Shown here one piece after another: positions 15,004 to 22,743 of a stretch of DNA of 41,240 nt. The translations under genes and the position numbers were made by a program. This DNA is from Synergistales bacterium. Its GTDB lineage: Bacteria > Synergistota > Synergistia > Synergistales > Aminobacteriaceae. How positions within the stretch are numbered: the first letter of the stretch is position 1; each line of letters opens with the position of its first letter. The notes beneath the pieces were generated by a model, which worked only from the letters and a program-made list of their open reading frames with translations, searched no databases and was not told the origin of the DNA. The stretch covers positions 1 to 41,240 of the forward strand of contig BNVH01000027.1 in assembly GCA_025997955.1 (NCBI GenBank), written 5' to 3'.

Positions 15004-15228
15004 CTACTCGTCCTCCAAGCGGGTGACTACAGTGCGCTCAACGCGGACGGCTGGCAGGCTCAGCACGGGAGAAAGCGAGTCGGCGATGCTCATCAGCTTA
15101 TACGCTGGCGCGTCGCTCAACACCTTGCCGAGGGATACACCCACGACTTTCATCCCGCCGGAGGGATTTGTCCCGGCGTTCAACTTCACTGATACTCCAG
15201 CGCGCAAAACGTTTTCTGTAACGGCCAT
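15004..15228 (-). CDS. DUF1659-family small protein
   Basis: 74 residues. The ATG at 15228 is preferred because AAGGAGGTG is 9 nt upstream; the ATG two codons earlier would be too close. The pattern VKLNAGTNPSGGMKVVGVSLGKVLSDAP followed by a central helix and a basic/acidic beta end (VRVERTVVTRLEDE) matches DUF1659. No function is known. It is the first gene of the minus-strand cassette. Confidence 0.75.
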   Translation of the reverse strand: MAVTENVLRAGVSVKLNAGTNPSGGMKVVGVSLGKVLSDAPAYKLMSIADSLSPVLSLPAVRVERTVVTRLEDE

Positions 15229-15333
15229 ATTCATTCACCTCCTTTTTCTTTAAACTAATATGAGTATATTCGATATTCGTATATTGTCAAGTAGATTTTC
15301 GCATATTTTGAATAAAAATCGCGAACGTATATA

Positions 15334-15388
15334 TTTCGCGGTAAAATAGCGGTAGTTTCGCGGTAGTTTCGCGGTAAAATAGCGGTAG
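15334..15388. repeat. Short tandem/iterated repeats in the Fic upstream region
   Basis: A 22-bp unit (15334-15355, containing CGCGGTAAAATAGCGGTAG) is repeated exactly at 15367-15388, with its 11-bp shortened form TTTCGCGGTAG between them (15356-15366). This lies in the AT-rich 280-bp gap between DUF1659 and fic. It could be an operator array, or a slipped-strand expansion. Nothing else is seen in the gap except the promoter at 15454. Confidence 0.8.
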
Positions 15389-15453
15389 AAACGGGGGAAT
15401 TTATAGAAAGACGATAAAAAGGCGATAAAGTATGAAAATTAGTGACCCATCTT

Positions 15454-15482
15454 TTGACTTTGCGGAGATTAGGACATATAAT
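15454..15482 (+). promoter_or_regulatory. Sigma-70-type promoter of fic
   Basis: TTGACT - 17 bp - TATAAT. It lies 28 bp before the chosen fic ATG (15510) and inside the longer open frame starting at 15432, so the longer start would be upstream of the promoter. GCGGAGATTA occurs both in the spacer (15462) and as the ribosome-site region (15496). Confidence 0.8.
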
Positions 15483-15509
15483 CTACGCAAAACTTGCGGA
15501 GATTATATT

Positions 15510-16598
15510 ATGACAAAATATATATATGAATGTCCTGATTTTCCAAAATTTGAATGGGACGATAGAGTTATCATCGACCCATTGATTAAAGTGGCAAACC
15601 TGCAGGGTAAAGTTTTGGGTAAAATGCTGCAATTTGGGTTTGGTTTACAGCAAGAAGCGATGCTAAACGCGTTCACCGAAGAGATAACGAAATCGAGCGA
15701 AATTGAGGGAGAAATCTTGAACTCCGAGCAAGTGCGCTCATCGATAGCGCGTCATCTCAATATGGATTTCGTAAGCGCTGTGTCGCCTTCGCACCGTATA
15801 GAGGGCGTAGTCGCCGTCACGCTTGACGCGATACATAACTATAACAAACAGCTCAGCGAAGAACGGCTTTTTGGTTATCACGCCGCTCTATTTCCCGATG
15901 GCTACAGCGGATTTAAGAAAATTCAAGTAGCGCGATACCGCAGCGACGATATTCAGGTCGTATCCAATAAAAACGGGCATTATATCGTGCATTACGAAGC
16001 CCCCTCTCCGTTGTCCGTGCCCTGTCTGACGCGCGCGTTTTTGTCGTGGATAGACGACATAGGCAATGAAAACCCTCTAATAAAGGCCGCTATCGCTCAC
16101 CTTTGGTTTGTCATAATACATCCGTTCGACGACGGCAACGGACGTATCACACGCGTAATAACAGATATGATGCTCGCGAGAGCCGAAAATACGAGCCTCC
16201 GTTTTTATTCCATGTCCGCTCAGATAGGGCGTGAAAAGAAAGATTATTACAGGATTTTAGAGCTTACCACCGCAAGAGACAGCCTTGATATAACAGATTG
16301 GCTCAAATGGTTTTTTGAGTGTCTAGGCCGTTCCATCGAAAACTCGCATCTTATGACGGCAAATATACTCAAAAAGGCCGAGTTCTGGCAGAAAAACGCC
16401 GCTCTTATAAAAGACGAAAAACAAAACAGAATTGTCAACCTTTTACTTGACGGTTTCGAGGGAAACCTCACTTCCGGCAAGGCAGCCAAAATTTGCAAAA
16501 TCTCGCAGGACACCGCCGCGCGCCTGCTTAAAGACCTCGCGGATAAAGGCGTTTTGTCGGTCGAAGGGCGCGCTCGCAGTACGCATTATATACTATAG
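15510..16598 (+). CDS. Fic-domain protein (AMPylator-type) with C-terminal winged helix
   Basis: 362 residues from ATG 15510, selected by GCGGAG 8 nt upstream and the promoter at 15454. An N-terminal DUF4172-like region leads into the inhibitory-helix motif S62-SEI-E66-G67, which in class II Fic proteins blocks ATP by pairing with the catalytic arginine. The Fic core has the complete catalytic motif HPFDDGNGRITR starting at H204. The last ~70 residues look like a winged-helix DNA-binding domain (SGKAAKICKISQDTAARLLKDLADKGVL). It would transfer AMP (or another phosphate group) to a target hydroxyl. The target is unknown, and the C-terminal domain suggests autoregulation. It is AT-richer than its neighbours, suggesting transfer. 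Confidence 0.88.
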   Translation: MTKYIYECPDFPKFEWDDRVIIDPLIKVANLQGKVLGKMLQFGFGLQQEAMLNAFTEEITKSSEIEGEILNSEQVRSSIARHLNMDFVSAVSPSHRIEGVVAVTLDAIHNYNKQLSEERLFGYHAALFPDGYSGFKKIQVARYRSDDIQVVSNKNGHYIVHYEAPSPLSVPCLTRAFLSWIDDIGNENPLIKAAIAHLWFVIIHPFDDGNGRITRVITDMMLARAENTSLRFYSMSAQIGREKKDYYRILELTTARDSLDITDWLKWFFECLGRSIENSHLMTANILKKAEFWQKNAALIKDEKQNRIVNLLLDGFEGNLTSGKAAKICKISQDTAARLLKDLADKGVLSVEGRARSTHYIL

Positions 16599-16609
16599 AG
16601 ATTGACAAG

Positions 16610-16643
16610 GTGAATTTTGCAAATCTTGTGAATTTTGCGAATC
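16610..16643. repeat. 16-bp direct repeat after fic
   Basis: GTGAATTTTGCAAATC (16610-16625) and GTGAATTTTGCGAATC (16628-16643), one mismatch, 18-bp period. They lie between fic and the hemerythrin promoter. Role unknown. Confidence 0.7.
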
Positions 16644-16665
16644 GGGCCGTGGGCGCGTCCCTACT

Positions 16666-16694
16666 TTGACTTCACCGATATTAAGGTATATAAT
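16666..16694 (+). promoter_or_regulatory. Sigma-70-type promoter of the hemerythrin gene
   Basis: TTGACT - 17 bp - TATAAT, 70 bp before the hemerythrin ATG. Spacer and flanks share several bases with the fic promoter (TTTGACTT, then ATTA near the -10), so the two may be copies of one promoter cassette. Confidence 0.8.
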
Positions 16695-16763
16695 TTTATG
16701 CGAATTCTGGAAGTTTATATACAAGACTGTCAACAGAATATCATGTACGGAGGAAAAATAACA

Positions 16764-17159
16764 ATGTTGTGGAACAGCTCTTTAGAGACAGGAATAAAAT
16801 TGGTAGACGAGCAGCACAAACAGCTTTTCGACACAGCGGACGAGCTTCTTGATGCCGATGGAGACGATAAGATCAAGAAAGCCTTGGACTTCTTAGCCTC
16901 TTATATCACGAAGCACTTCACCGACGAGCAAAAGCTGCACGCCAGCGTGAGCTACCCAAAGGCGGCCGTGCACAAGGGCTATCACGACGAGTACGTCAAG
17001 ACGTTCAAAAAGTTTCAGGAGCAATACAACAAAGAGGGCGCTACTTTGAGCAACAAGATGGCCGCAAACAAAATTGTGGTGGGCTGGCTCAAAGACCATA
17101 TCATGGTTCACGACAAGGAGTTCACCAAGTATTACAAGGAAAAGACCGCTCAAAAATAG
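16764..17159 (+). CDS. Bacteriohemerythrin
   Basis: 131 residues from ATG 16764, with GGAGG 10 nt upstream (an upstream in-frame start would precede the promoter). The di-iron O2-binding four-helix bundle is recognised by LWNSSLETGIKLVDEQHKQL, HFTDEQKLH, H-K-G-Y-H-D-E-Y and W-L-K-D-H-I-M-V-H-D, which supply the His/Glu/Asp ligands. It probably binds O2 or senses it, scavenging oxygen in an anaerobe (inference). It is convergent with recF, overlapping by 10 bp. Confidence 0.92.
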   Translation: MLWNSSLETGIKLVDEQHKQLFDTADELLDADGDDKIKKALDFLASYITKHFTDEQKLHASVSYPKAAVHKGYHDEYVKTFKKFQEQYNKEGATLSNKMAANKIVVGWLKDHIMVHDKEFTKYYKEKTAQK

Positions 17160-18241
17160 GGCTCGACCGAACCATCCTTCACAAGCCACATTAATTCACC
17201 TCTTTGCGCCTGAAAAGACGCGCTTGTCACGAAGGTCTGCCAACCTGTACTGCTGAGCGTGTCTATCGTTTCTCGTTTAGCCGTTTCGTCAAGCTCCGCG
17301 CATACGTCGTCCAGCAAAAGAATGGGCGCGGCGCGGAGTTTTTTTTCTATTAGACGCCCAGCCGCTAAGATTATCATTATAACGGCGCGGCGTTTTTGTC
17401 CGCGTGACAGCGCTTCGCCGGCAAAATGCCCTTTATTGACGCCATCTACGCAGGTAAAAACTATATCGTCTCTGTGAGGCCCCACCAAAACGGCGCGGGC
17501 GTGTCTTTCGCGCTCTTTCGTATCGTAAAATCCACGCTCCATATCGGGGTATCCGCGGTAATCAAGCGACAAACTCAAGCAAGGGCGAGCCTCGGCTCGT
17601 CCCTCCTCCATATTGAGATGTATATGCCCCAAAACCTGCGCTCTCACCTCTCTTATCCAAGACCCCAACTGAATGAGCGGCACAGCCGAAGCGCGCAGAG
17701 AAAGATTTTGCCCTGTACTAAAAGTGTTTCGAAGCATTGACGTTCGCTGACGTATGAGCCTTCGATACTCGGCGAGCCGCCTCGCGTAAAGGGGCGAGAG
17801 AAGCGCGCAGACTTTATCCAAAAATAAGCGTCTCGCTTGCGGGGAGCCATCTAAGAGGTTCACGTCGCTTGGCAAAAACGACAGCGAGGGCAGCGACGCC
17901 CTTATATCCGAGTAGCCGGCGGCGTCTCCGTTCAGGCGAAGCGTCGCGCGGGAGGCAATCTTCACCTCAACCCGCGCGTCATGCTCACCGTTAGCGGAGC
18001 ATGATAAAGCGGCGGAGCGCGGTTTATTGGAATCAAGAAAGTTATCGTCGTTCCAAGATAAGAGCTGCGTCATCTTAGCGCCGCCGAAAGCCCCCCAGCC
18101 GGAGAGGATATTCAAAGACTCCAAAATATTGGTCTTGCCGGCGCCGTTGGCACCGGCCAATATATTCAAGCCCTGACGCCAAGTGAGGCGGCAGGGCTTG
18201 ATATTTCTAAAACCGAAGCAAAATGTCTCTATGAATCTCAT
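17150..18241 (-). CDS. recF: DNA replication and repair protein RecF
   Basis: 363-residue SMC-like ATPase that loads RecA at gapped DNA with RecO/RecR. Walker A is G30-ANGAGKT37, the ABC-type signature region is AGEALSRGQKRRAVIMI, and Walker B is APILLLDDVCAELDE. Its place after dnaA-dnaN on the same strand is the classic origin-proximal order. No strong ribosome site is seen before ATG 18241; the gap to dnaN is 55 bp. Confidence 0.95.
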   Translation of the reverse strand: MRFIETFCFGFRNIKPCRLTWRQGLNILAGANGAGKTNILESLNILSGWGAFGGAKMTQLLSWNDDNFLDSNKPRSAALSCSANGEHDARVEVKIASRATLRLNGDAAGYSDIRASLPSLSFLPSDVNLLDGSPQARRLFLDKVCALLSPLYARRLAEYRRLIRQRTSMLRNTFSTGQNLSLRASAVPLIQLGSWIREVRAQVLGHIHLNMEEGRAEARPCLSLSLDYRGYPDMERGFYDTKERERHARAVLVGPHRDDIVFTCVDGVNKGHFAGEALSRGQKRRAVIMIILAAGRLIEKKLRAAPILLLDDVCAELDETAKRETIDTLSSTGWQTFVTSASFQAQRGELMWLVKDGSVEPYF

Positions 18242-18296
18242 TGAGAGTACAAGAAAAATTTAAATTTATTAAGAGACGGGCGGCCACTTGCCGCCA

Positions 18297-19481
18297 CTAC
18301 ATCTCGCCCGTAGGGGCGTCTTCATCTTGCTCTTCGTCCGATACGTCGGCGTCGTTCAGGCGGACGGGCATTAGCATGTACAAGAAATCGTCGGTATCGC
18401 TTCGCCTCATGTTCATCTGGCCTGACGCGCCGTTCAGGCTCATGCGGACGTCCTCGCTGCCTATAGATTTCAGGCCCTCCTGGAGAAAACCTACGTTGAA
18501 GCCGGCCTGGACTTGGTCGCCGTCGATTATCGCGTCTATTTCCTCAACGGCCGTCCCAGTGTCGGGCGCGCGCCCCGACAGAGTCATCTTACCGCCCGGG
18601 GAAAGCTTCATGACCACTATGCGAGTATGAGCGCGGACTATTATATCTATGCGCTCTAAAGCGGAGATGAGGACATCGCGTCTCACCACGACGGTAGACG
18701 CGCTGTTTGGGTTCAAAATTTTCTCGTAATTCGGGAAAGACGCCTCCACGCGGCGTACCGACAGTTCCGTGTCGCCCACTCTGAACCAAGCGAGGGAATC
18801 GTCATAAAATATCTTAACCAATTCAGGGTTTTCCCCCGAATCTTTGACGTCGGACAAAAGACGGGAGAGCTCGTGCAAAGGCGTAACGGGCAGCAAAAAC
18901 TCGGCGTCGGAGTCCGCTTCCACGGGACAGAGCGATATAGAAAGGCGTCGCGCGTCGGTGGACACGACGCGAAGAATGCCGGAATTAATGTTGAAAAGAC
19001 AGGCGCCCAAGTATTTTGGAAAGTCGTCCTTAGCGGATCCCGCTATGGAACCCTCCATTAAAAGGCGCGAGAGCTCGGCGGCCTGTATATCGCAAAAGTG
19101 AGAGGCCTCGTCGCTTTGCGGGAGCTTTGGAAAATCATCCGCGCGCCACGTTACAAAACGCGTCTTGTTGCGGCCTGACGTAAAGACCCCCTTTTCGCCC
19201 TCTATTGAGACGCTTATTATATCGCTTGACGCTTTTTTGAAGAGCTCGCCCAATATCTTTATGGGAAAAACCACGCCGCTTTCTATGCCGGATAAAGACG
19301 TCACGCCTTTAGCCTCACATTTTACAGAGGTCCGTAAATCTGTCGCCGAAAGATATATTGTATCAGACGAAGCGCTGACCGAAACGCCTCCAAGAGAGCT
19401 TATAGCGCTCTTCAAGCTCCCGGCTCTCTCGGCTATTTGCCAGGACTTGAGAAACTCAGGTTTATTTATCTCTATTTTCAT
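18297..19481 (-). CDS. dnaN: DNA polymerase III beta subunit (sliding clamp)
   Basis: 394 residues of the three-domain beta-clamp fold that forms the ring tethering Pol III to DNA. Recognisable are the N-terminal LKSWQIAERAGSLKSAISSL, the internal FTSGRNKTRFVTWRADDFP, EFLLPVTPLHELSRLL, and the C-terminal Y-M-L-M-P-V-R that ends the third domain. The acidic tail after VRLND (DEEQDEDAPTGEM) is unusual and specific. GGAGGTG precedes the ATG. Confidence 0.95.
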   Translation of the reverse strand: MKIEINKPEFLKSWQIAERAGSLKSAISSLGGVSVSASSDTIYLSATDLRTSVKCEAKGVTSLSGIESGVVFPIKILGELFKKASSDIISVSIEGEKGVFTSGRNKTRFVTWRADDFPKLPQSDEASHFCDIQAAELSRLLMEGSIAGSAKDDFPKYLGACLFNINSGILRVVSTDARRLSISLCPVEADSDAEFLLPVTPLHELSRLLSDVKDSGENPELVKIFYDDSLAWFRVGDTELSVRRVEASFPNYEKILNPNSASTVVVRRDVLISALERIDIIVRAHTRIVVMKLSPGGKMTLSGRAPDTGTAVEEIDAIIDGDQVQAGFNVGFLQEGLKSIGSEDVRMSLNGASGQMNMRRSDTDDFLYMLMPVRLNDADVSDEEQDEDAPTGEM

Positions 19482-19790
19482 GGATTTTTTCGCACCTCCG
19501 GTTTTTCGTCACATGACTTTTTACTTGTCCACTGTTCACTTGTGTTTGTACTTCAATATATAATATAAAAAGATAATAATAGTAATAATAAGAGAAAAAT
19601 TTTTTGTGGATAAGTCGCCTAAATCATTGCGGATAGAATCTTCACAACCCTAAAATATAAGTGAAAAACATGTGGGCGAGTTGTGGAGGGATGTGGAGAC
19701 GCGCGAACAACTTTTTAAAGTTTTATTTACAAGCCAAACTTATTCGCACCCGTGCCGCATATTTTCGGCGCTATCCACATCTTATTCACA
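19482..19790. other. oriC part 1: dnaA-dnaN intergenic DnaA-box/AT-rich region
   Basis: A 304-bp gap holds a very AT-rich stretch (19555-19604, with TAATAATAG-type trinucleotide runs that may be an unwinding element) directly beside a consensus DnaA box TGTGGATAA (19605-19613). Further boxes or near-boxes are CTATCCACA (19771-19779) and TTATTCACA (19782-19790), the last overlapping the dnaA stop. Confidence 0.75.
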
Positions 19791-21150
19791 CGTTTTTCAC
19801 ATTTTGCAGGCGTCCTTTTGCCTCGGAGACTACGCGCACGGCGTCCGCGTCCTTGTCTTTCAAGAGCTTTTCTATGCGGCGCTGAGCGTGAATGACCGTC
19901 GTGTGGTCTTTTTTCTTGAACGCGAAAGCTATTTCACTAAGACTGAGCTCGCTCAGGGTTTCGCGGCAGAGGTACATAGCCACGTGACGCGCGAAAGCCA
20001 CGTCGTTGGTGCGCTTGGAACTTGTGAGGTCGTCGACGGATATACCGAAACTCTCGGCTACGGCGGCTTGTATACCGCTTACCGTGGTGGTTTTTTTGAC
20101 GTCGGTTGACAGTACGTCTTTTAGCCATATTTCGGTGTTTGAGATGGTTATCGGCTCGCCGCTCAGCTCGCCGCTCGCTATGACGCGGTTAAGCGCGCCC
20201 TCTAACTCTCTTATGTTGCGCGCGACGCGCTCCGCTAAGAACTCTATTATTTTGTCCGGCACGTCGCATTTTCGAAGGGACGCTTTTTTGCGCAATATAG
20301 CTATGCGCGTCTCGAAGTCGGGCGGTTGGATGTCCGTCACCATACCGAAGCTCATGCGGCTCGTCAGGCGCTTCATTATGATGGTGTCAAGGTCGGCCGG
20401 CGAGCGGTCCGAGCATATTATTATCTGGCGCTTGTCGTTGTACAGGTCGTTGAAAGTGTTGAAAAATTCCTCCTGCGAGCCCTCTTTGCCGGCCAAAAAC
20501 TGTATGTCGTCTATAAGGAGCACGTCCACGTTGCGATAGCGGGTTTTGAAGGCCTTGGACTGAGTGCCGCCGCTATGAATCGACTCTATATACTCGTTTA
20601 CGAACTTCTCCGAGCTGACGTAGACGATGTTGAGCTTGTCGTTTTTGTCGAGCGCGTAGTGGCATATGGCGTGCATCAGGTGCGTCTTGCCGAGGCCCGT
20701 TCCGCCCCATATGAAGAGCGGATTGAACGCGCCGCCCGGCGTTTCGGCCACAGCGAGGGACGCGGCGTGGGCGAGCCGGTTGGACTTGCCCACGACGAAC
20801 GAAGAGAACTCGTAGTTCGGGTTCAGGCCGAAGCGCGTGTTTTTTTTGACCGTCTTCTCGGCTCTCTCGGCCCATTCCGTCTGCTTTTCGGCGCCGCCGT
20901 CCTCTGGCCTCACGTCGAGGCGCACCGCTGTGACTTGTCCGCCCGCGGCGGCCGCGCGGTTTAGCTCGCTCAAGAACTTCGCCGCCACCTGCTCGCGTAT
21001 GAAGACGTTGGCCACATCAAGGACGAGCTCGCCGTTTTCGACGGACACGGGTTCACAGGAGCGTAGCCATAACTCGACCGTGTTGTCCGGAAGGTTGGGT
21101 GACGCGCCATCTATAATTTCCTGCCATATAGCCTGTAAATCCGGTTGCAA
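19786..21150 (-). CDS. dnaA: Chromosomal replication initiator DnaA
   Basis: 454-residue AAA+ initiator. Domain I (about 1-90) has LWLRSCEPVSVENGELVLDV. The AAA+ core has NPLFIWGGTGLGKTHLMHA (Walker A 149-156), VDVLLIDDIQFLAGKE (Walker B) and the arginine/sensor region RELEGALNRVIA. The domain IV box-binding helix-turn-helix is LSEIAFAFKKKDHTTVIHA. In that signature the usual Arg before DHTTV is Lys. TTG start at 21150, with GAGGTG 8 nt upstream. It binds the boxes on both sides to open the origin. Confidence 0.97.
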   Translation of the reverse strand: MQPDLQAIWQEIIDGASPNLPDNTVELWLRSCEPVSVENGELVLDVANVFIREQVAAKFLSELNRAAAAGGQVTAVRLDVRPEDGGAEKQTEWAERAEKTVKKNTRFGLNPNYEFSSFVVGKSNRLAHAASLAVAETPGGAFNPLFIWGGTGLGKTHLMHAICHYALDKNDKLNIVYVSSEKFVNEYIESIHSGGTQSKAFKTRYRNVDVLLIDDIQFLAGKEGSQEEFFNTFNDLYNDKRQIIICSDRSPADLDTIIMKRLTSRMSFGMVTDIQPPDFETRIAILRKKASLRKCDVPDKIIEFLAERVARNIRELEGALNRVIASGELSGEPITISNTEIWLKDVLSTDVKKTTTVSGIQAAVAESFGISVDDLTSSKRTNDVAFARHVAMYLCRETLSELSLSEIAFAFKKKDHTTVIHAQRRIEKLLKDKDADAVRVVSEAKGRLQNVKNV

Positions 21151-21518
21151 TGCTGCTTCACCTCTTACTTTACTATTAACGGCTCGTGCAATGACGCCAT
21201 ATTAAGACTCGAAAAGTTATTCACAATAAAAAACCTTATGCAATGAACTTTTCGATTAATTATACACTTATCCACATAAAAATCGCCAAAAAAATGTGGA
21301 TAACCTGAAAAATCCACAAAATAAATCCTGCAAACACGAGAAGTAATGATAGCATAAATGGCGTACGCAATGTGGATAAAACAGAAAAAAAGACCCTTAA
21401 AAAAGCACAAAAGTATGAAAAATATAGTATTATCAGAGTACCATAAGAAGCGCGTCGCTCTTGGGTTTGACGCGGATTTTATTTTTATCCACAATTTTTA
21501 TCCACAAATGGAGGCGTT
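21151..21518. other. oriC part 2: DnaA-box cluster upstream of dnaA
   Basis: The AT-rich gap between the divergent dnaA and the aminotransferase-fold gene contains five exact consensus boxes: TTATCCACA at 21268-21276, 21485-21493 and 21498-21506, and the complement TGTGGATAA at 21295-21303 and 21371-21379. There is also TTATTCACA at 21217-21225 and a partial ATCCACA near 21312. The last two exact boxes are 13 bp apart, next to the start of the rightward gene. Together with the cluster at 19605-19790 this gives a bipartite origin, and coding strand switches here. Confidence 0.85.
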
Positions 21519-22706
21519 ATGATGTCAGTTGTGCCTGTTTATCTAAACAACGCGGCGACGACTTGGCCAAAACCCGAATGCGTGACGGACGCCGTTGTCG
21601 ATTTCCTGACAAACGGCGGCGCGAATTTGGGGCGAGGCTCGAGCGGCAGACGGGACATCGGCACATTGTCGCTCGTTTTGGACTGCCGTATAAAACTCGC
21701 CGCGCTTTTCGGCGCTTCCGACAAAGAAGCGTGTCTTGTGACGTTTTGTTCGGGCGTGACGGAGGCGCTCAACGTCGTGCTAAAAGGCTTTTTTGACCAC
21801 AAGACGCAAAGAGGGCTGCGCGTCAGATTTGTCACTACGTCAATGGAGCATAACGCCGTCTCGCGTCCCCTGACGTCGCTCAGTCAAAAAGGCGCTGAGG
21901 TCGTAACAGCGCCGTGCGACGAGTTTGGCGCGTTAGACCCGGCTCTGCTGGACGGTATTTTGTCTCAAACCGGCCATGACGATTTGGTGGTGCTGAGCCA
22001 CGCCAGCAACGTCTGCGGGACAGTTCAGCCCTTGGATAGGATAGCGAATATAGCTAAGAGGCATAACGCGCCTCTCGTGGTGGACTCCGCTCAGACGGCG
22101 GGCGTTTTGGACATAGACGCGCGAGAGCTTTCCATCGCGGCGCTTTGCTTTACGGGGCATAAAGGGCTTATGGGCCCCCAGGGCACGGGCGGCGTTCTGT
22201 GGCGCGCCGACTTCGCCGAGCAGGTTTTGCCCCGGACGGAGGGCGGGACGGGAAGTTTCTCTCACCTCATGTCGCAGCCGGACACGATGCCGGACAAGTT
22301 CGAGAGCGGCACGCCAAACCTCCCCGGTATAGCGGGGCTCTCAGCGGCTTTGTCCTATCTCGCCGATACCGGCATAGAAAACATAGCAAAGCGCGAGCGC
22401 GAGTTGGGCGAGGTATTTTTGGCCCGTTTGAGGCGCGTTCCAGGCGTCACTCTTTACGGTTTGCCTGATATGACCGAGAACCGCCTAAGCGTCTTCGCGC
22501 TCAATATCGCCGGGTGCGACAACGGAGTCTTGGCCGGCAGACTATCCGACGCCGGTTTTGACACACGCCCTGGTCTCCATTGCGCCCCCTTGGCTCACAG
22601 GACGCTCGGCACTCTCCCCGAGGGCAGCCTCAGAGTGTCCATAGGGTACTTCAACAAAGCGAGCGAAGTAGAGGCGTTCTGGGATTGCGTGGAGAGTCTG
22701 ATATAA
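21519..22706 (+). CDS. Class V aminotransferase / cysteine desulfurase family protein
   Basis: 395-residue PLP enzyme, closest in appearance to the SufS/CsdA-like cysteine desulfurase group: YLNNAATTWPKPECV at the N-terminus, VVDSAQTAGVLDID (cofactor aspartate), PLP lysine K215 in CFTGHKGLMGPQGTGG, and R-P-G-L-H-C355-A-P-L-A-H-R-T carrying the sulfur-accepting cysteine. It would release sulfur from cysteine (or selenium from selenocysteine). No Suf/Isc scaffold is adjacent. GGAGGC precedes the start. The first gene right of oriC. Confidence 0.88.
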   Translation: MMSVVPVYLNNAATTWPKPECVTDAVVDFLTNGGANLGRGSSGRRDIGTLSLVLDCRIKLAALFGASDKEACLVTFCSGVTEALNVVLKGFFDHKTQRGLRVRFVTTSMEHNAVSRPLTSLSQKGAEVVTAPCDEFGALDPALLDGILSQTGHDDLVVLSHASNVCGTVQPLDRIANIAKRHNAPLVVDSAQTAGVLDIDARELSIAALCFTGHKGLMGPQGTGGVLWRADFAEQVLPRTEGGTGSFSHLMSQPDTMPDKFESGTPNLPGIAGLSAALSYLADTGIENIAKRERELGEVFLARLRRVPGVTLYGLPDMTENRLSVFALNIAGCDNGVLAGRLSDAGFDTRPGLHCAPLAHRTLGTLPEGSLRVSIGYFNKASEVEAFWDCVESLI

Positions 22707-22743
22707 TTTGTTTTATAATTTACTCAAAAGGAGGGCGAAAAAC

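Noticed and set aside
15432..15509. Longer N-terminus for the Fic protein (start at 15432)
   Set aside because: The promoter TTGACT-N17-TATAAT at 15454-15482 lies inside this extension; the ATG at 15510 has a ribosome site and the family-like start.
16635..16763. 43-residue N-terminal extension of hemerythrin
   Set aside because: It spans a consensus promoter and has no ribosome site; the ATG at 16764 has GGAGG and gives the standard family length.
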